A DNA stretch of 64,000 bases from Halogeometricum rufum. Its GTDB lineage: Archaea > Halobacteriota > Halobacteria > Halobacteriales > Haloferacaceae. Below are positions 8,909 to 19,902 of the stretch, piece after piece. The number at the start of each line of letters is the position of its first letter. Position 1 is the stretch's first letter. The stretch covers positions 496,001 to 560,000 of the forward strand of contig NZ_FOYT01000001.1 of NCBI RefSeq assembly GCF_900112175.1, given 5' to 3'. The notes under the pieces are model-generated. The model worked only from the letters and a program-made list of their open reading frames with translations. It was not told the origin of the DNA and did not search any database. The position numbers were made by a program, and so were the translations under genes.

Positions 8909-8953
8909 CGCCTTCGAGTCGCCGTGGAGCGGTCGGCGGCCGGGACGCCGCGA

Positions 8954-9424
8954 CTATCGGGACGCCACGACCAGTATCTCGGTGTTCGCGCGGCGGTCCA
9001 CGAACTGGCTCCCGGCGGGCGGTTTCACGTCGACGACGAGCGTTCCGTCCTCCTGATTCGAGCGCAGGTCGGGCGCGAGCGTGACCGTCGCAGTCCCGTC
9101 TGGCCCCGTCTCGTTCGTCGCCACGCCGTCGATGTCCGCGGTGCCGTCCTTCACGACGACCGTCGCCCCCTCCACCGGGTCGCCGTCGGGGTCGACGACG
9201 AGGAGCGAGACGTCCCGTTCGCCGGCCGTCTCGCCGTCGAGCGTCATCACGTCGGGCGTCGGCTTCACGTCGAGTTCGGTGACGGCGAGTCCCTGCACGC
9301 CCGAGAGCATGTTCAGCATCACGCTCATCGTCGCCACGCCCACCACGAGGGCGACGACGAGGCGAATCGGGAGTCCCTCTATCGCGCGGTCGTCTGCGGC
9401 GAACCGTCGGAGTTCGTCGAGCAT
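8954..9424 (-). CDS. Pilin-like or secreted membrane protein with Ig-like domain
   Basis: 156 residues. The N-terminus DDRAIEGLPIRLVVALVVGVATMSVMLNML resembles archaeal type-IV pilin/archaellin-like signal segments: a charged leader and then a hydrophobic helix at about 18-42. The remainder reads as one beta-sandwich with the carboxypeptidase-regulatory-like phrase VDPDGDPVEGATVVVKDGTADIDGVATNETGPDG. It may be a minor pilin or anchored surface protein. No pilus assembly genes lie nearby and no classic prepilin cleavage motif can be asserted. Confidence 0.55.
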   Translation of the reverse strand: MLDELRRFAADDRAIEGLPIRLVVALVVGVATMSVMLNMLSGVQGLAVTELDVKPTPDVMTLDGETAGERDVSLLVVDPDGDPVEGATVVVKDGTADIDGVATNETGPDGTATVTLAPDLRSNQEDGTLVVDVKPPAGSQFVDRRANTEILVVASR

Positions 9425-9499
9425 GGCGTGGCTGGTCCCGTCTCGGTATATAAACCTCCGGCCGACGGTTCAAGTCCGAAGGCGCGACCAGACCGCGGC

Positions 9500-10621
9500 A
9501 TGGAGATGGACGTTCTCGGCCGACGGACCGACGGCGACGAGTCGACGGACGCGGCGACGCTCTCGAATCGCTCCCGTCCGGTCGCCCGCTTCGGGCACCA
9601 CCGCGCCCGCGACGGCAGCGACGGCGCACCGGTCGGAATCGACGTCGACGGTCCGCACGCCGCCCTCGTCGTCGGCAAGCGCGGCTACGGGAAGTCCCAC
9701 ACGCTCGGCGTCCTCGCCGAGGGAGTGGGCCGCGCGTCGGGCGTCGCGCCCGTCGTCCTCGACCCCGTGGGCGTCTTCGACGGCCTCGTCGAGTCGGCGG
9801 ACTTCGACGCCCGCGTCGTCCGCACGCCGACCGTCCGGGCCGACGCGATTCCGCCGTCGGCGTGGCCCGAACTCGTCGGCTGCGACCCGGACTCGCCGGT
9901 CGGGTCGATGGTGTGGCGGGCCGCGAGCGAGACGGCGACGCTCGCGGCGATGCGCGCGTTCGCCGAAGTCCCCGCCGAATCCGCGAACGTCGCGCCCGAG
10001 ACGGTGCGTGCGGTGCAGAACCGCCTCCGCCGGGCGGCGTCGTGGGGCGTCTTCGACCCCGACGGACTGACCGCGACGACGCTGTGCGGTCCGGACGTCA
10101 CCGTCCTCCACTGCGCCGGACTCGACCCCGCGCCGGCGAACGCCGTCGCCTACGCCGTCGCGCGGACGCTGTACGACGCCCGCGTCCGCGACGCCGTCGC
10201 TCGCCTGCCGTGGTTGCTGCTCGACGAGGCGCACGTCTTCTTCGACGGCCTCGCCGCGCCCGCACTCCGGACGATTCTCACGCGGGGGCGCGCGCCGGGC
10301 GTGTCGCTCGTCGCGGCGACGCAGCGACCCAGCGCGCTCCCCGACGTGGCCCTCTCGCAGGCCGACCTCCGAGTCGTCCACCGACTCACCGCCGGGCCCG
10401 ACGTGCGGGCGCTGACCGCCGCCGACCCGACGTACCTCTCGACGGGCGTCGGCGACCGACTCCCCTCCCGACCGGGCGACGCGCTCGTCGTGGACGACAC
10501 GGCCGAAGCCGCGTACGACGTTCGCGTTCGCGGCCGGGACACGCCGCACGGCGGCGACAGCCCCCGAGCGAGCGACGTCGAGACGGTGGCCGATTCGGCC
10601 GGAACCGAAACGGCCGAGTGA
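9500..10621 (+). CDS. HerA/FtsK-superfamily P-loop ATPase (DUF87-like)
   Basis: 373 residues. Walker A is VGKRGYGKSHTLG (about residues 58-70) and Walker B is LPWLLLDEAHVFF (about 236-248). LTRGRAPGVSLVAATQRPSALPD provides the sensor and arginine-containing region seen in HerA-type hexameric ATPases. It lacks the HAS-barrel and nearby nurA, so it is probably not the classic resection helicase; small haloarchaeal HerA-like ATPases are common and poorly characterised. ATG 9500 follows TATA-like TATATAAACC (9446-9455). Fluoride-channel genes follow within 5-22 nt. Confidence 0.68.
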   Translation: MEMDVLGRRTDGDESTDAATLSNRSRPVARFGHHRARDGSDGAPVGIDVDGPHAALVVGKRGYGKSHTLGVLAEGVGRASGVAPVVLDPVGVFDGLVESADFDARVVRTPTVRADAIPPSAWPELVGCDPDSPVGSMVWRAASETATLAAMRAFAEVPAESANVAPETVRAVQNRLRRAASWGVFDPDGLTATTLCGPDVTVLHCAGLDPAPANAVAYAVARTLYDARVRDAVARLPWLLLDEAHVFFDGLAAPALRTILTRGRAPGVSLVAATQRPSALPDVALSQADLRVVHRLTAGPDVRALTAADPTYLSTGVGDRLPSRPGDALVVDDTAEAAYDVRVRGRDTPHGGDSPRASDVETVADSAGTETAE

Positions 10622-10643
10622 CCGCGTGAGCGAGGGGGCAGCG

Positions 10644-10985
10644 ATGGAACACAGGTTCGACCCGCTCCTCGTCGCGGCGGGCGGCTTCGTCGGCGCGGTG
10701 CTCAGGTACGGCGTCGACGTCGCGGTGCCGGGCGTCGGCGGCACCCTCGCGGTGAACGTCCTCGGCAGTTTCGCGCTCGGTGCGCTTCTCGTCGTCGTCC
10801 GACGACACCACGTCCGCCTCCTCCTCGGCACGGGCCTGCTCTCCTCCTTTACGACCTACAGCACGTTCGCCGTCCAGACGGCGGCGCTCGGGCCGCGGTG
10901 GGGACTGGTGAACGTCGGCGCGAACTACGCGCTCGGCTTCGCCGCCGCGGTCCTCGGCCTCTCCGTCGGGGGACGGCTCAGATGA
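10644..10985 (+). CDS. crcB: Fluoride channel subunit CrcB/Fluc, first copy
   Basis: 113 residues from ATG 10644 (118-119 from GTG 10626, 4 nt after the previous stop). Four membrane helices are visible. GGFVGAVLRYGVD, VNVLGSFALGALL and LLSSFTTYSTFAVQ are the Fluc signature with the phenylalanine box. Fluc channels export toxic fluoride as dual-topology dimers. It overlaps the second crcB gene by ATGA (10982-10985), implying coupled translation and probably a heterodimer. No fluoride riboswitch is apparent. Confidence 0.87.
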   Translation: MEHRFDPLLVAAGGFVGAVLRYGVDVAVPGVGGTLAVNVLGSFALGALLVVVRRHHVRLLLGTGLLSSFTTYSTFAVQTAALGPRWGLVNVGANYALGFAAAVLGLSVGGRLR

Positions 10986-11353
10986 CCGCTCTCGAACCCT
11001 TCGCGGCCCTTCCCGTGCCGGTGCTCGTCGGCCTCGGCGGGACGCTCGGTGCACTCGCCAGGTACGGCGTCGACCGCGCGCTCTCGGGCGGGCGCCGGAG
11101 CACCGTCGCGGTGAACGTCCTCGGCAGCGTCGCGCTCGGCGCTCTCGTCGCCTCGCCGACCTCCGCGGCGGCGGTGGCGGTGTTCGGCACGGGGTTTTGC
11201 GGCGCGTTCACCACCTTCTCCTCGTTCGCCGTGAGCGTCGCCGAGGACGCGACAGACGGGGAACGAGGGCGGGCGGTACGGTACGCGCTCGGGACGCTCC
11301 TCGCCGCGCTTCTCGGCGTCGCCGTCGGCGGCGGACTGGTCGAACTGGTGTGA
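10982..11353 (+). CDS. crcB: Fluoride channel subunit CrcB/Fluc, second copy
   Basis: 123 residues, starting inside the stop of the first copy. GGTLGALARYGVDRAL, VNVLGSVALGALV and GAFTTFSSFAVSV repeat the Fluc signature. Tandem divergent crcB copies usually encode subunits of fixed opposite orientation in a heterodimer. Homology to the preceding gene is obvious across all four helices. Confidence 0.88.
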   Translation: MTALEPFAALPVPVLVGLGGTLGALARYGVDRALSGGRRSTVAVNVLGSVALGALVASPTSAAAVAVFGTGFCGAFTTFSSFAVSVAEDATDGERGRAVRYALGTLLAALLGVAVGGGLVELV

Positions 11354-11398
11354 CCGCTCCGGGAACGACGCCTCGCCGAAGGAAGTAGAGTCACAGGA

Positions 11399-11464
11399 CG
11401 CCCGGAGCGGGATTTGAACCCGGCACAGACGTTCCGGGGTGCTCGCTTCGCTGCGCTCCCGGGC
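11399..11464 (-). pseudogene. Truncated tRNA-Asp-like sequence (acceptor stem and T-arm retained)
   Basis: On the minus strand the last 24 nt (complement of 11399-11422) are identical to the 3' end of the two tRNA-Asp genes at 11565 and 11652, covering discriminator, acceptor 3' strand and part of the T-arm. A 5' strand GCCCGGG (complement of 11458-11464) can pair with it over 7 bp including one G-T. The D- and anticodon arms are missing, replaced by unrelated GC-rich sequence. It looks like a decayed tRNA or an integration scar. Confidence 0.55.
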
Positions 11465-11564
11465 GTGCGACTGCTGGTGTTCAAATCCCTTCGTAGTACA
11501 TTTCGACGCTCACGGATACCGATCACACGCTACGCGGTGCTCGGAGAGTAGTTCGCGTCAGAAA

Positions 11565-11637
11565 CGCCCGGAGCGGGATTTGAACCCGCGTCACGACCGT
11601 GACAGGGTCGTATGATGGGCCACTACACCATCCGGGC
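11565..11637 (-). tRNA. tRNA-Asp(GTC), copy 1
   Basis: 73 nt on the minus strand, beginning GCCCGGATGGTGTAGTGG and ending GGGTTCAAATCCCGCTCCGGGCG. The seven-base anticodon loop CTGTCAC gives anticodon GTC for aspartate. The acceptor stem is fully paired. CCA is not encoded. Confidence 0.96.
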
Positions 11638-11651
11638 ACGCAGAGAGCTAG

Positions 11652-11724
11652 CGCCCGGAGCGGGATTTGAACCCGCGTCACGACCGTGACAGGGTCGTAT
11701 GATGGGCCACTACACCATCCGGGC
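11652..11724 (-). tRNA. tRNA-Asp(GTC), copy 2
   Basis: Identical over all 73 nt to the copy at 11565-11637, separated by 14 nt, so it is a recent or gene-converted tandem duplication. Both copies would be read leftward from a promoter in the 11725-11800 region, where CTTAATTAGTG (minus strand, about 11751-11761) is AT-rich. Confidence 0.96.
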
Positions 11725-12071
11725 TTGCTCTACTCCTCCGTAACGCGGTTCACTAATTAAGACTTATCATCTGGAACCCGCGTGGTAGCGACTCCCGCGT
11801 CACTCGCCCCCGCCGGCTGACCGGATGGGAACCTCGTCTCTCGGCGACACGTGCCGACGTACGAGGCGTCTCCCGATGCTGCGCGAGCGAGTTCACGACC
11901 TGCAGTCGCCGGAAGGCATTTATCCGATTCTTGCGTTGTTCACGGCAACGCGAGTGCTGGGGGTACTCGTGACGAAGAGCGGCGCTTCTCGAACCCAGTT
12001 GGCAAGCGTTAAATGGGTCGCTTCCGAATTAGCCTGTAGTATCTCGTGAGAACTTCTTCCCCCACCCATAC
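11725..12071. other. Intergenic region between tRNA-Asp and the RNA polymerase operon
   Basis: 347 bp. A 74-codon frame at 11825-12049 has a basic, unfamiliar translation and no support. The only clear element is the rpoH promoter (12007-12015). The leftward part must hold the tRNA-Asp promoter. Confidence 0.5.
12007..12015 (+). promoter_or_regulatory. TATA box of the rpo operon
   Basis: CGTTAAATG lies about 60 nt before rpoH, implying a leader of roughly 30-35 nt. There is no comparable AT-rich element closer to the start. Confidence 0.4.
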
Positions 12072-12299
12072 ATGGTAGACGTAAGCCAACACAAGCTCGT
12101 TCCAGAGCACATCCTCCTCGAGGAAGAGGAGGTACAGGAGATGCTGGACGAGTACGACGTCAAGCGCACGAACCTTCCGAAGATCAAGCGAACCGACCCG
12201 GCGGCGCCCGACGACGCGGAACTGGGCGACGTCGTCAAAATCGTCCGTGACTCCCGGACCACGGACACAGCGGTCACATACCGACTGGTGATCGAATGA
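12072..12299 (+). CDS. rpoH: DNA-directed RNA polymerase subunit H (Rpo5)
   Basis: 75 residues, the normal archaeal size, homologous to the C-terminal domain of eukaryotic Rpb5. [24 protein letters not shown] and [11 protein letters not shown].....[10 protein letters not shown] are the family blocks. It forms part of the downstream-DNA jaw. It heads the operon; its stop overlaps the rpoB2 start as ATGA (12296-12299). Confidence 0.97.
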   Translation: MVDVSQHKLVPEHILLEEEEVQEMLDEYDVKRTNLPKIKRTDPAAPDDAELGDVVKIVRDSRTTDTAVTYRLVIE

Positions 12300-13867
12300 A
12301 CCGACAGGACCGACGCGCGGTATCACGACAGTACTTCTCACAGGAACGGCTCGCAGAACACCACTTCCGTTCGTTCAACAACTTCCTCGAACGGGGCATG
12401 CAGGAGGTCGTCAGCGAGAAGGCGACCATCGACACGGACATCGGCGACAAGGAGGGCGAGGAACCCGTCTTCGTCGAACTCGGTGACATCCGCGTCGAGA
12501 CCCCCCGCGTCCGCGAGGCTGACGGCTCCGAGGAACTCCTGTTCCCGCAGGAGGCCCGCCTGCGCAACATCACCTACGCCGCCCCCGTGTTCATGGAGAT
12601 GTCCATCGTCCGCGGCGGCGAGGAGGAGGAAGAGGTCGTCGTCGACACGACCGAGACCAAGGTGGGTCGGATGCCCATCATGGTCGGCTCCACGAAGTGC
12701 AACATCGCGGGGCTCACCGACGAGGAACTCGTCGAAATCGGCGAGGACCCCGTCGACCCCGGCGGCTACTTCATCGTCAACGGCTCCGAGCGGGTGCTGA
12801 TGACCTCCGAGGACCTGGCGCCGAACAAGATTCTCGCCGAGTACGACACGAAGTACGGCGACGAGATTCAGGTGGCGAAGACGTTCTCTCAGCGCCGCGG
12901 CTACCGAGCGCTCGTCCTCTGTGAACGGAACCGCGAGGGCATCCTCGAGGTGTCGTTCCCCTCGGTCTCCGGCAGCGTCGAGTTCGTCACGCTCGTGCGC
13001 GCACTCGGGTTGGAGTCCGACGAGGAGATCGTCCACCGCGTCTCCGACGACCCCGAAATCGTCAAGTACATGCTGGAGAACCTCGAGGAAGCCGAGGTTC
13101 AGACCGAAGCCGAGGCCATCGAGAGCCTCGGCAAGCGCGTCGCCAGCGGGCAGGGCAAGAACTACCAGCTGAAACGCGCGAACTACGTCATCGACCGCTA
13201 CCTCCTCCCGCACCTCCACGAGGACGGCGTCGAGGAGGAGGACGTCCGCATCAACAAGGCGTTCTACCTCTGCCGGATGGCCGAGGCGTGTTTCGAACTC
13301 GCGCTGGAACGCCGCGACTCCGACGACAAGGACCACTACGCCAACAAGCGCCTGAAGGTGTCCGGCGACCTGATGAAGGACCTGTTCCGGACGGCGCTGA
13401 ACAAGCTGGCCCGCGACGTGAAGTACCAGCTCGAACGCGCGAACATGCGTAACCGGCAACTGACGGTCAACACCGTCGTCCGTTCGGACGTGCTGACCGA
13501 ACGGCTCGAACACCCCATCGCCACCGGGAACTGGGTCGGCGGACGCTCGGGCGTCTCCCAACTCGTCGACCGGACCGACTACATGGGCGTGCTGTCCCAC
13601 CTGCGCCGTCTCCGCAGTCCGCTCTCGCGGAGTCAGCCGCACTTCGAGGCCCGCGACCTGCACGCGACCCAGTGGGGTCGCATCTGCCCCTCCGAGACGC
13701 CGGAGGGACCGAACTGCGGGCTCGTGAAGAACTTCGCGCAGGCGATGGAGCTGTCGCAGAACATCGAGGACGAACAGGGACTCAAACGAGAACTGGCGTC
13801 GATGGGCGTCGAAGGCATCCCCGGCATCGAGGGCCCCGACCCCACGAACACGCCCGCGGACGACTAA
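12296..13867 (+). CDS. rpoB2: RNA polymerase subunit B'' (Rpo2 N-terminal part)
   Basis: 523 residues: the protrusion, lobe and fork portions of the second-largest subunit, split from B' as in haloarchaea and methanogens. [16 protein letters not shown]-like and [23 protein letters not shown] are conserved, and the C-terminus [32 protein letters not shown] is the fork region just before the split. The next gene follows after 3 nt. Confidence 0.97.
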   Translation: MNRQDRRAVSRQYFSQERLAEHHFRSFNNFLERGMQEVVSEKATIDTDIGDKEGEEPVFVELGDIRVETPRVREADGSEELLFPQEARLRNITYAAPVFMEMSIVRGGEEEEEVVVDTTETKVGRMPIMVGSTKCNIAGLTDEELVEIGEDPVDPGGYFIVNGSERVLMTSEDLAPNKILAEYDTKYGDEIQVAKTFSQRRGYRALVLCERNREGILEVSFPSVSGSVEFVTLVRALGLESDEEIVHRVSDDPEIVKYMLENLEEAEVQTEAEAIESLGKRVASGQGKNYQLKRANYVIDRYLLPHLHEDGVEEEDVRINKAFYLCRMAEACFELALERRDSDDKDHYANKRLKVSGDLMKDLFRTALNKLARDVKYQLERANMRNRQLTVNTVVRSDVLTERLEHPIATGNWVGGRSGVSQLVDRTDYMGVLSHLRRLRSPLSRSQPHFEARDLHATQWGRICPSETPEGPNCGLVKNFAQAMELSQNIEDEQGLKRELASMGVEGIPGIEGPDPTNTPADD

Positions 13868-13870
13868 ACA

Positions 13871-15703
13871 ATGGCTCAGACTCAGCAACGCGAAGCGAAG
13901 GTGTACGTCAACGGAAGTCTGGTCGGGACGCACCCTGACCCCGAACAGCTCGCCGAACAGATCCGGGAGGCGCGTCGCCGCGGCGACGTGAGCGCGATGG
14001 TGAACGTCTCCGTCAAGGAGCGCACCCGCGAGGTCATCATCAACGCCGACGCGGGCCGCGCCCGCCGCCCCCTCATCGTCGTCGAGGACGGCGAACCGCT
14101 CCTCTCCGACGAGGAGATTTCGGCCGTCAAGAACGACGAACTCGACTTCGAGGACCTCATCGACCGCGGGTACATCGAGTTCATCGACGCCGAGGAGGAG
14201 GAGGACATCTACGTCGCCGTCGACGAGGACGACCTGAACGAGGACCACACGCACCTCGAAATCGACCCGCAACTCATCTTCGGCATCGGCGCCGGGATGA
14301 TTCCGTACCCCGAGCACAACGCGTCGCCGCGCATCACCATGGGCGCGGGGATGATGAAGCAGTCGCTCGGCCTGCCGTCGGCGAACTACCGCATCCGCCC
14401 CGACACGCGTCAGCACCTCCTGCACTACCCGCAGTTGTCGATGGTGAAGACGCAGACGACCGAACAGATCGGCTTCGACGAGCGCCCGGCGGCGCAGAAC
14501 TTCACCGTCGCCGTGATGTCCTACGAGGGGTTCAACATCGAGGACGCACTCGTCATGAACAAGGGGTCCGTGGACCGCGCGATGGCGCGGTCGCACTTCT
14601 TCCGCACCTACGAGGGTGAGGAACGCCGCTACCCCGGCGGACAGGAGGACCGCTTCGAGGTCCCGAGTCAGGACGTGCGCGGTGCGCGCGGGGAAGACGC
14701 GTACACCCACCTCGACGAGGACGGCCTGGTCAACCCCGAGACGGTTGTCGACGAGAACTCCGTCCTCCTCGGCAAGACGTCGCCGCCCCGGTTCCTCGAA
14801 GAGCCCGACGACATGGGCGGGCTCTCGCCGCAGAAGCGCCGCGAGACGTCCGTCACGATGCGCTCGGGCGAGAACGGCGTCGTGGACACGGTGACGCTGA
14901 TGGAGGGCGAAGACGGCTCAAAACTGGCGAAGGTGTCCGTCCGCGACCAGCGCATCCCCGAACTCGGGGACAAGTTCGCGTCCCGACACGGCCAGAAGGG
15001 CGTCGTCGGCCACCTGGCGCCGCAGGAGGACATGCCGTTCACCTCGGACGGCGTGGTGCCGGACCTCGTCCTCAACCCGCACGCCCTGCCGTCGCGCATG
15101 ACGGTCGGCCACGTGCTGGAGATGCTCGGCGGGAAGGTCGGTGCGCTCGAAGGCCGCCGCGTGGACGGCACCGCCTTCCAGGGCGAAGACGAGGAGGAAC
15201 TCCGGAGCGCGCTGGAGGAGCACGGCTTCAAGTCCTCCGGGAAGGAGGTCATGTACTCCGGCGTCACCGGCGAGAAGATCGAGGCCGAGATATTCGTCGG
15301 CATCATCTTCTACCACAAGCTGTACCACATGGTGAGCAACAAGCTGCACGCCCGTTCGCGCGGGCCGGTGCAGGTGCTCACCCGCCAACCGACCGAGGGT
15401 CGCGCCCGCGAGGGTGGGCTCCGCCTCGGGGAGATGGAGCGCGACACCGTCATCGGGCACGGCGCCGCGATGGTCCTGCAGGAACGCCTGCTCGACTCCT
15501 CCGACAAGGAGGAGGTGTACGTCTCCGCGGACACCGGGATGGTCGCCGTCGAGGACCGCGACCAGCGCCGCATCTACGACCCGGTCACCGGCGACGAGGA
15601 CAACATCCACGAGATTGAGATCAGCTACGCGTTCAAACTGCTGTTGGACGAGATGATCGCACTCGGCATCCGACCGCGCCTGAACCTCGACGACGCAGTC
15701 TAA
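13871..15703 (+). CDS. rpoB1: RNA polymerase subunit B' (Rpo2 C-terminal part)
   Basis: 610 residues: hybrid-binding, wall and clamp/anchor parts of the beta-like subunit. [21 protein letters not shown]-type sequence, [13 protein letters not shown] with the conserved active-site lysines, and the C-terminal [32 protein letters not shown] are diagnostic. No intein is present. The gene ends 7 nt before rpoA1. Confidence 0.97.
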   Translation: MAQTQQREAKVYVNGSLVGTHPDPEQLAEQIREARRRGDVSAMVNVSVKERTREVIINADAGRARRPLIVVEDGEPLLSDEEISAVKNDELDFEDLIDRGYIEFIDAEEEEDIYVAVDEDDLNEDHTHLEIDPQLIFGIGAGMIPYPEHNASPRITMGAGMMKQSLGLPSANYRIRPDTRQHLLHYPQLSMVKTQTTEQIGFDERPAAQNFTVAVMSYEGFNIEDALVMNKGSVDRAMARSHFFRTYEGEERRYPGGQEDRFEVPSQDVRGARGEDAYTHLDEDGLVNPETVVDENSVLLGKTSPPRFLEEPDDMGGLSPQKRRETSVTMRSGENGVVDTVTLMEGEDGSKLAKVSVRDQRIPELGDKFASRHGQKGVVGHLAPQEDMPFTSDGVVPDLVLNPHALPSRMTVGHVLEMLGGKVGALEGRRVDGTAFQGEDEEELRSALEEHGFKSSGKEVMYSGVTGEKIEAEIFVGIIFYHKLYHMVSNKLHARSRGPVQVLTRQPTEGRAREGGLRLGEMERDTVIGHGAAMVLQERLLDSSDKEEVYVSADTGMVAVEDRDQRRIYDPVTGDEDNIHEIEISYAFKLLLDEMIALGIRPRLNLDDAV

Positions 15704-15710
15704 CACAACA

Positions 15711-18647
15711 ATGTCAATGCAGACACCCAAAGAGATCGGGGCCATCCAGTTCGGGCTGATGGACCCGGAGACGTACCGTGACATGTCCGCCACGAAGGTC
15801 ATCACCGCGGACACCTACGACGACGACGGCTACCCCATCGACATGGGGCTGATGGACCCCCGTCTCGGCGTCATCGACCCCGGGCTGGAGTGTCGGACCT
15901 GCGGGTCTCACTCCGGGTCGTGTAACGGCCACTTCGGCCACATCGAACTGGCCGCGCCCGTCATCCACGTCGGCTTCACGAAGCTCATCCGCCGACTCCT
16001 CCGCTCGACGTGCCGCGACTGCGGCCGTCTCTCCCTCACGGACGAGGAGGCCGAGGAGTTCCGCGACAGCCTCCAGCGAACCGAGGAACTCGGCGAGGAC
16101 TGGACGGACGTGCTGAAGTCCGCCGTCCGGCAGGCCCGGAAGGCCAAGCGCTGCCCGCACTGCGGCGCGCCCCAGCACGACATCAAACACGAGAAGCCGA
16201 CCACGTACTACGAGGTGCAGGACGTGCTCGCGGGCGACTTCTCCGAGCGCATCGCCTCGGCGATGCAGCCCGACGAGGACGACGAGGACGACACGGGGAT
16301 GGCCCCCTCGCAACTCGCCGACGAGACGGGCATCGCCCTCCAGCGCGTCAACGAGATTCTCTCCGGCGAGTTCCGACCGGTCGGCGACGACCGGAAGAAG
16401 CTGGAGAAGGCGCTGGACGTGGACCTCACGGAGGAGGACATGAACAAGCTGATGCCCTCGGACATCCGCGACTGGTTCGAGGACATCCCGGACGACGACA
16501 TCGTCACGCTCGGCATCGACCCCTCGCGGGCGCGCCCCGAGTGGATGATTCTGACCGTCCTCCCCGTCCCGCCGGTGACCGCTCGGCCGTCCATCACGCT
16601 GGACAACGGCCAGCGTTCCGAGGACGACCTGACGCACAAACTCGTCGACATCATCCGAATCAACCAGCGGTTCATGGAGAACCGCGAGGCGGGCGCTCCG
16701 CAACTCATCATCGAGGACCTGTGGGAACTGCTGCAGTACCACGTGACGACGTTCATCGACAACGAGATTTCGGGCACGCCGCCCGCACGCCACCGATCCG
16801 GGCGTCCGCTGAAGACGCTCAGCCAGCGCCTGAAGGGCAAGGAGGGTCGCTTCCGCGGGTCGCTGTCCGGGAAGCGCGTGAACTTCTCCGCGCGGACCGT
16901 CATCTCGCCGGACCCGACGCTCTCGCTGAACGAAGTCGGCGTCCCCGAACGCGTCGCCCGCGAGATGACGCAGACGATGAACGTGACCGAACGGAACCTC
17001 GAACAGGCCCAGCAGTACGTCCGCAACGGGCCCGAGGGCCACCCCGGCGCGAACTACGTCAAGCGACCCGACGGCCGCCGACTGAAGGTGACCGAGAAGA
17101 ACTGCGAGGAACTCGCGGAGAAGGTGCAGGCCGGCTGGGAGGTCAACCGACACCTCATCGACGGCGACATCGTCATCTTCAACCGCCAGCCGTCGCTGCA
17201 CCGGATGTCCATCATGGCCCACGAGGTGGTCGTGATGCCGTACAAGACGTTCCGACTGAACACCGTCGTCTGTCCCCCGTACAACGCCGACTTCGACGGG
17301 GACGAGATGAACATGCACGCCCTCCAGACGGAGGAGGCTCGCGCCGAGGCGCGCGTCCTCATGCGCGTCCAGGAGCAGATTCTCAGCCCGCGCTTCGGAG
17401 AGAACATCATCGGCGCGATTCAGGACCACATCTCCGGGACGTACCTGCTGACGAACGGCAACCCCCACTTCACGGAGACGCAGGCGCTGGACCTGCTCCG
17501 CGCGACGAGCATCGACACGCTCCCCGAACCCGCGGGCGAACGCGAGGACGGCCGGCCGTACTGGACGGGGCAGCAACTGTTCAGCGAACTGCTGCCGGAC
17601 GACCTGAACCTCGAGTTCACCTCCTCGACGGGCGACGCCGTCGTCATCGAGGACGGTCAGCTGATCGAGGGGACCATCGACGAGGACGCCGTCGGCGCGT
17701 TCGGCGGCGAAGTCGTGGACACGCTGGCGAAGATGTACTCGAAGACCCGCGCCCGCGTGTTCATCAACGAAGTCGCCTCGCTGGCGATGCGCGCCATCAT
17801 GCACTTCGGGTTCTCCATCGGTATCGACGACGAGTCGATTCCGGCGGAGGCCGGCGAGCAGGTGGACGAGGCCATCGGAAGCGCCTACGAACGCGTCGAG
17901 GAACTCATCGACATCTACGAGGCGGGCGAACTGGAGTCGCTGCCGGGCCGCACCGTCGACGAGACGCTGGAGATGAAGATCATGCAGCAACTCGGCAAGG
18001 CGCGTGACTCCGCCGGCGAAATCGCCGACGACCACTTCACCGACGACAACCCGGCCGTCGTCATGGCCCGCTCCGGTGCGCGTGGGTCGATGCTGAACCT
18101 CACGCAGATGGCCGGCTGCGTCGGCCAGCAGGCAGTTCGCGGCGAGCGAATCAACCGCGGGTACGAGGGGCGCACGCTCAGCCACTACCAGAAGGGTGAC
18201 CTCTCGGCCGACGCGCACGGCTTCGTGGAGAACAGTTACCGCGGCGGCCTGACGCCGCGGGAGTTCTTCTTCCACGCGATGGGTGGCCGCGAGGGCCTCG
18301 TGGACACGGCAGTCCGGACGTCGAAGTCCGGCTACCTGCAGCGTCGTCTCATCAACGCGCTCTCCGAACTGGAGGCGCAGTACGACGGCACCGTCCGCGA
18401 CACCTCGGGCACCATCGTCCAGTTCGAGTTCGGCGAGGACGGCACCTCGCCCGTGAAAGTCTCCTCCAGCGACACGGACGGCATCGACGTGGAGAACATC
18501 GCCGACCGCGTCGTGGACGCCGAGTTCAACTCCGCCGAGGAGAAAGAGCGCTTCCTCGGACGCCGCGAACCGCCGACGAACCTCTCCGAGTACGCCGGCC
18601 CCGGCCTCGACAAGGCGCAGGGCACGGAGGTCCAATCAGATGACTGA
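15711..18647 (+). CDS. rpoA1: RNA polymerase subunit A' (Rpo1 N-terminal part)
   Basis: 978 residues. The N-terminal zinc sites are [20 protein letters not shown] and CRDCG...CPHCG. The absolutely conserved magnesium-binding motif [12 protein letters not shown] is at residues 525-536. There is a haloarchaeal acidic insertion near residues 180-260. The catalytic large subunit is split before the trigger-loop half, which the next gene (A'') supplies with an 8-nt overlap. No intein. Confidence 0.97.
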   Translation: MSMQTPKEIGAIQFGLMDPETYRDMSATKVITADTYDDDGYPIDMGLMDPRLGVIDPGLECRTCGSHSGSCNGHFGHIELAAPVIHVGFTKLIRRLLRSTCRDCGRLSLTDEEAEEFRDSLQRTEELGEDWTDVLKSAVRQARKAKRCPHCGAPQHDIKHEKPTTYYEVQDVLAGDFSERIASAMQPDEDDEDDTGMAPSQLADETGIALQRVNEILSGEFRPVGDDRKKLEKALDVDLTEEDMNKLMPSDIRDWFEDIPDDDIVTLGIDPSRARPEWMILTVLPVPPVTARPSITLDNGQRSEDDLTHKLVDIIRINQRFMENREAGAPQLIIEDLWELLQYHVTTFIDNEISGTPPARHRSGRPLKTLSQRLKGKEGRFRGSLSGKRVNFSARTVISPDPTLSLNEVGVPERVAREMTQTMNVTERNLEQAQQYVRNGPEGHPGANYVKRPDGRRLKVTEKNCEELAEKVQAGWEVNRHLIDGDIVIFNRQPSLHRMSIMAHEVVVMPYKTFRLNTVVCPPYNADFDGDEMNMHALQTEEARAEARVLMRVQEQILSPRFGENIIGAIQDHISGTYLLTNGNPHFTETQALDLLRATSIDTLPEPAGEREDGRPYWTGQQLFSELLPDDLNLEFTSSTGDAVVIEDGQLIEGTIDEDAVGAFGGEVVDTLAKMYSKTRARVFINEVASLAMRAIMHFGFSIGIDDESIPAEAGEQVDEAIGSAYERVEELIDIYEAGELESLPGRTVDETLEMKIMQQLGKARDSAGEIADDHFTDDNPAVVMARSGARGSMLNLTQMAGCVGQQAVRGERINRGYEGRTLSHYQKGDLSADAHGFVENSYRGGLTPREFFFHAMGGREGLVDTAVRTSKSGYLQRRLINALSELEAQYDGTVRDTSGTIVQFEFGEDGTSPVKVSSSDTDGIDVENIADRVVDAEFNSAEEKERFLGRREPPTNLSEYAGPGLDKAQGTEVQSDD

Positions 18648-19899
18648 GTACGAACACGTGACGGACGACATCGAAGCGCTCGTCGAGGACCGCGACATCC
18701 CTCGACGACTGAAGATAGAGATCTACGAGACCATCGAGGCGCGTGAGGGCGTCCCGGCCGCACAGGCCGACGAGATAGCGCAGGCCGTCGAGGCGCGCTA
18801 CCTCGACACCCGCGTGGACCCGCTGGACCCCGTCGGCACCGTCTCCGCGCAGTCCATCGGGGAGCCGGGGACGCAGATGACGATGAACACGTTCCACTAC
18901 GCGGGCGTCGCCGAGATCGACGTGACGCAGGGGCTCCCCCGCCTCATCGAACTGGTGGACGCGCGGAAGACGCCGGACACGCCGATGATGACGGTGTTCC
19001 TCGAGGGCGAGTACGCCACCGAACGCGAACGCGCCCACGAGGTCGTCTGGTCGATGGAGGCGACGAAGATTCTCGCACTCGGCGACGTATCGACGAACGT
19101 CGCCGACATGGTCGTCCGCATCGACCTGAACGAGGACACCCTGATGGAGCGGTGGCCCACGGTGAACGACGTGGACACCGTCGCACAGGAGATCGCAGAG
19201 ACCATCGAGGACGCTCTCGGCGTGACGACGCAGCGCTCGGGCACCGTCGTCGAGTTCGGTCCCGAGTCGCCGAGTTACCGGCGTCTCCTCCAGTTGGTCG
19301 AGGAACTCCGCGACATCGTCTTCAAGGGCATCGAGGACATCACGCGCGTCGTCATCCGGAAGGAGGAGAACGAGGACACCGACGAGGAGGAATTCGTCCT
19401 CTACACCGAGGGGTCGGCGTTCGGCGACGTGCTCTCCATCGAGGGCGTGGACGCCTCGCGCACGACGAGTAACAACATCCACGAGATTCACCGCAACCTC
19501 GGCATCGAGGCGGCGCGGGAGGCCATCATCGACGAGACGATGAACACGCTCCGCGAACAGGGTCTCGACGACGTGAACGTCCGGCACCTGATGCTCGTCG
19601 CCGACATCATGACGAACCGCGGCGAGATAGAGTCCATCGGCCGCCACGGCATCTCGGGGTCGAAGGACTCCGTCCTCGCCCGTGCGGCGTTCGAGGTGAC
19701 GGTCAACCACCTGCTCGACGCCGCCATCCACGGCGAGGAGGACGACCTGGACGGCGTCATCGAGAACGTCATCGTCGGCAAGCCCATCTCCATCGGGACC
19801 GGCGACGTGGACCTCCGGATGGGGTCCATCGAGGCGTCGAGCGACGCCGACGTCGACGTCGAGACGGACGCGGCCGCACCCGAACCCTCCGACGACTGA
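18640..19899 (+). CDS. rpoA2: RNA polymerase subunit A'' (Rpo1 C-terminal part)
   Basis: 419 residues, with the trigger-loop/bridge region [43 protein letters not shown] and the C-terminal [39 protein letters not shown] haloarchaeal acidic tail follows (about 395-419). Translation is coupled to rpoA1 by overlap. nusA follows after 3 nt. Confidence 0.97.
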   Translation: MTEYEHVTDDIEALVEDRDIPRRLKIEIYETIEAREGVPAAQADEIAQAVEARYLDTRVDPLDPVGTVSAQSIGEPGTQMTMNTFHYAGVAEIDVTQGLPRLIELVDARKTPDTPMMTVFLEGEYATERERAHEVVWSMEATKILALGDVSTNVADMVVRIDLNEDTLMERWPTVNDVDTVAQEIAETIEDALGVTTQRSGTVVEFGPESPSYRRLLQLVEELRDIVFKGIEDITRVVIRKEENEDTDEEEFVLYTEGSAFGDVLSIEGVDASRTTSNNIHEIHRNLGIEAAREAIIDETMNTLREQGLDDVNVRHLMLVADIMTNRGEIESIGRHGISGSKDSVLARAAFEVTVNHLLDAAIHGEEDDLDGVIENVIVGKPISIGTGDVDLRMGSIEASSDADVDVETDAAAPEPSDD

Positions 19900-19902
19900 C
19901 GC

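Noticed and set aside
9500-10621. HerA of the HerA-NurA resection complex
   Set aside because: No HAS-barrel, no nurA or rad50/mre11 neighbours, and shorter than usual HerA.
11825-12049. 74-codon plus-strand frame before rpoH
   Set aside because: The translation is basic and irregular, lacks a promoter at the right distance and overlaps the rpoH promoter; no family is recognisable.
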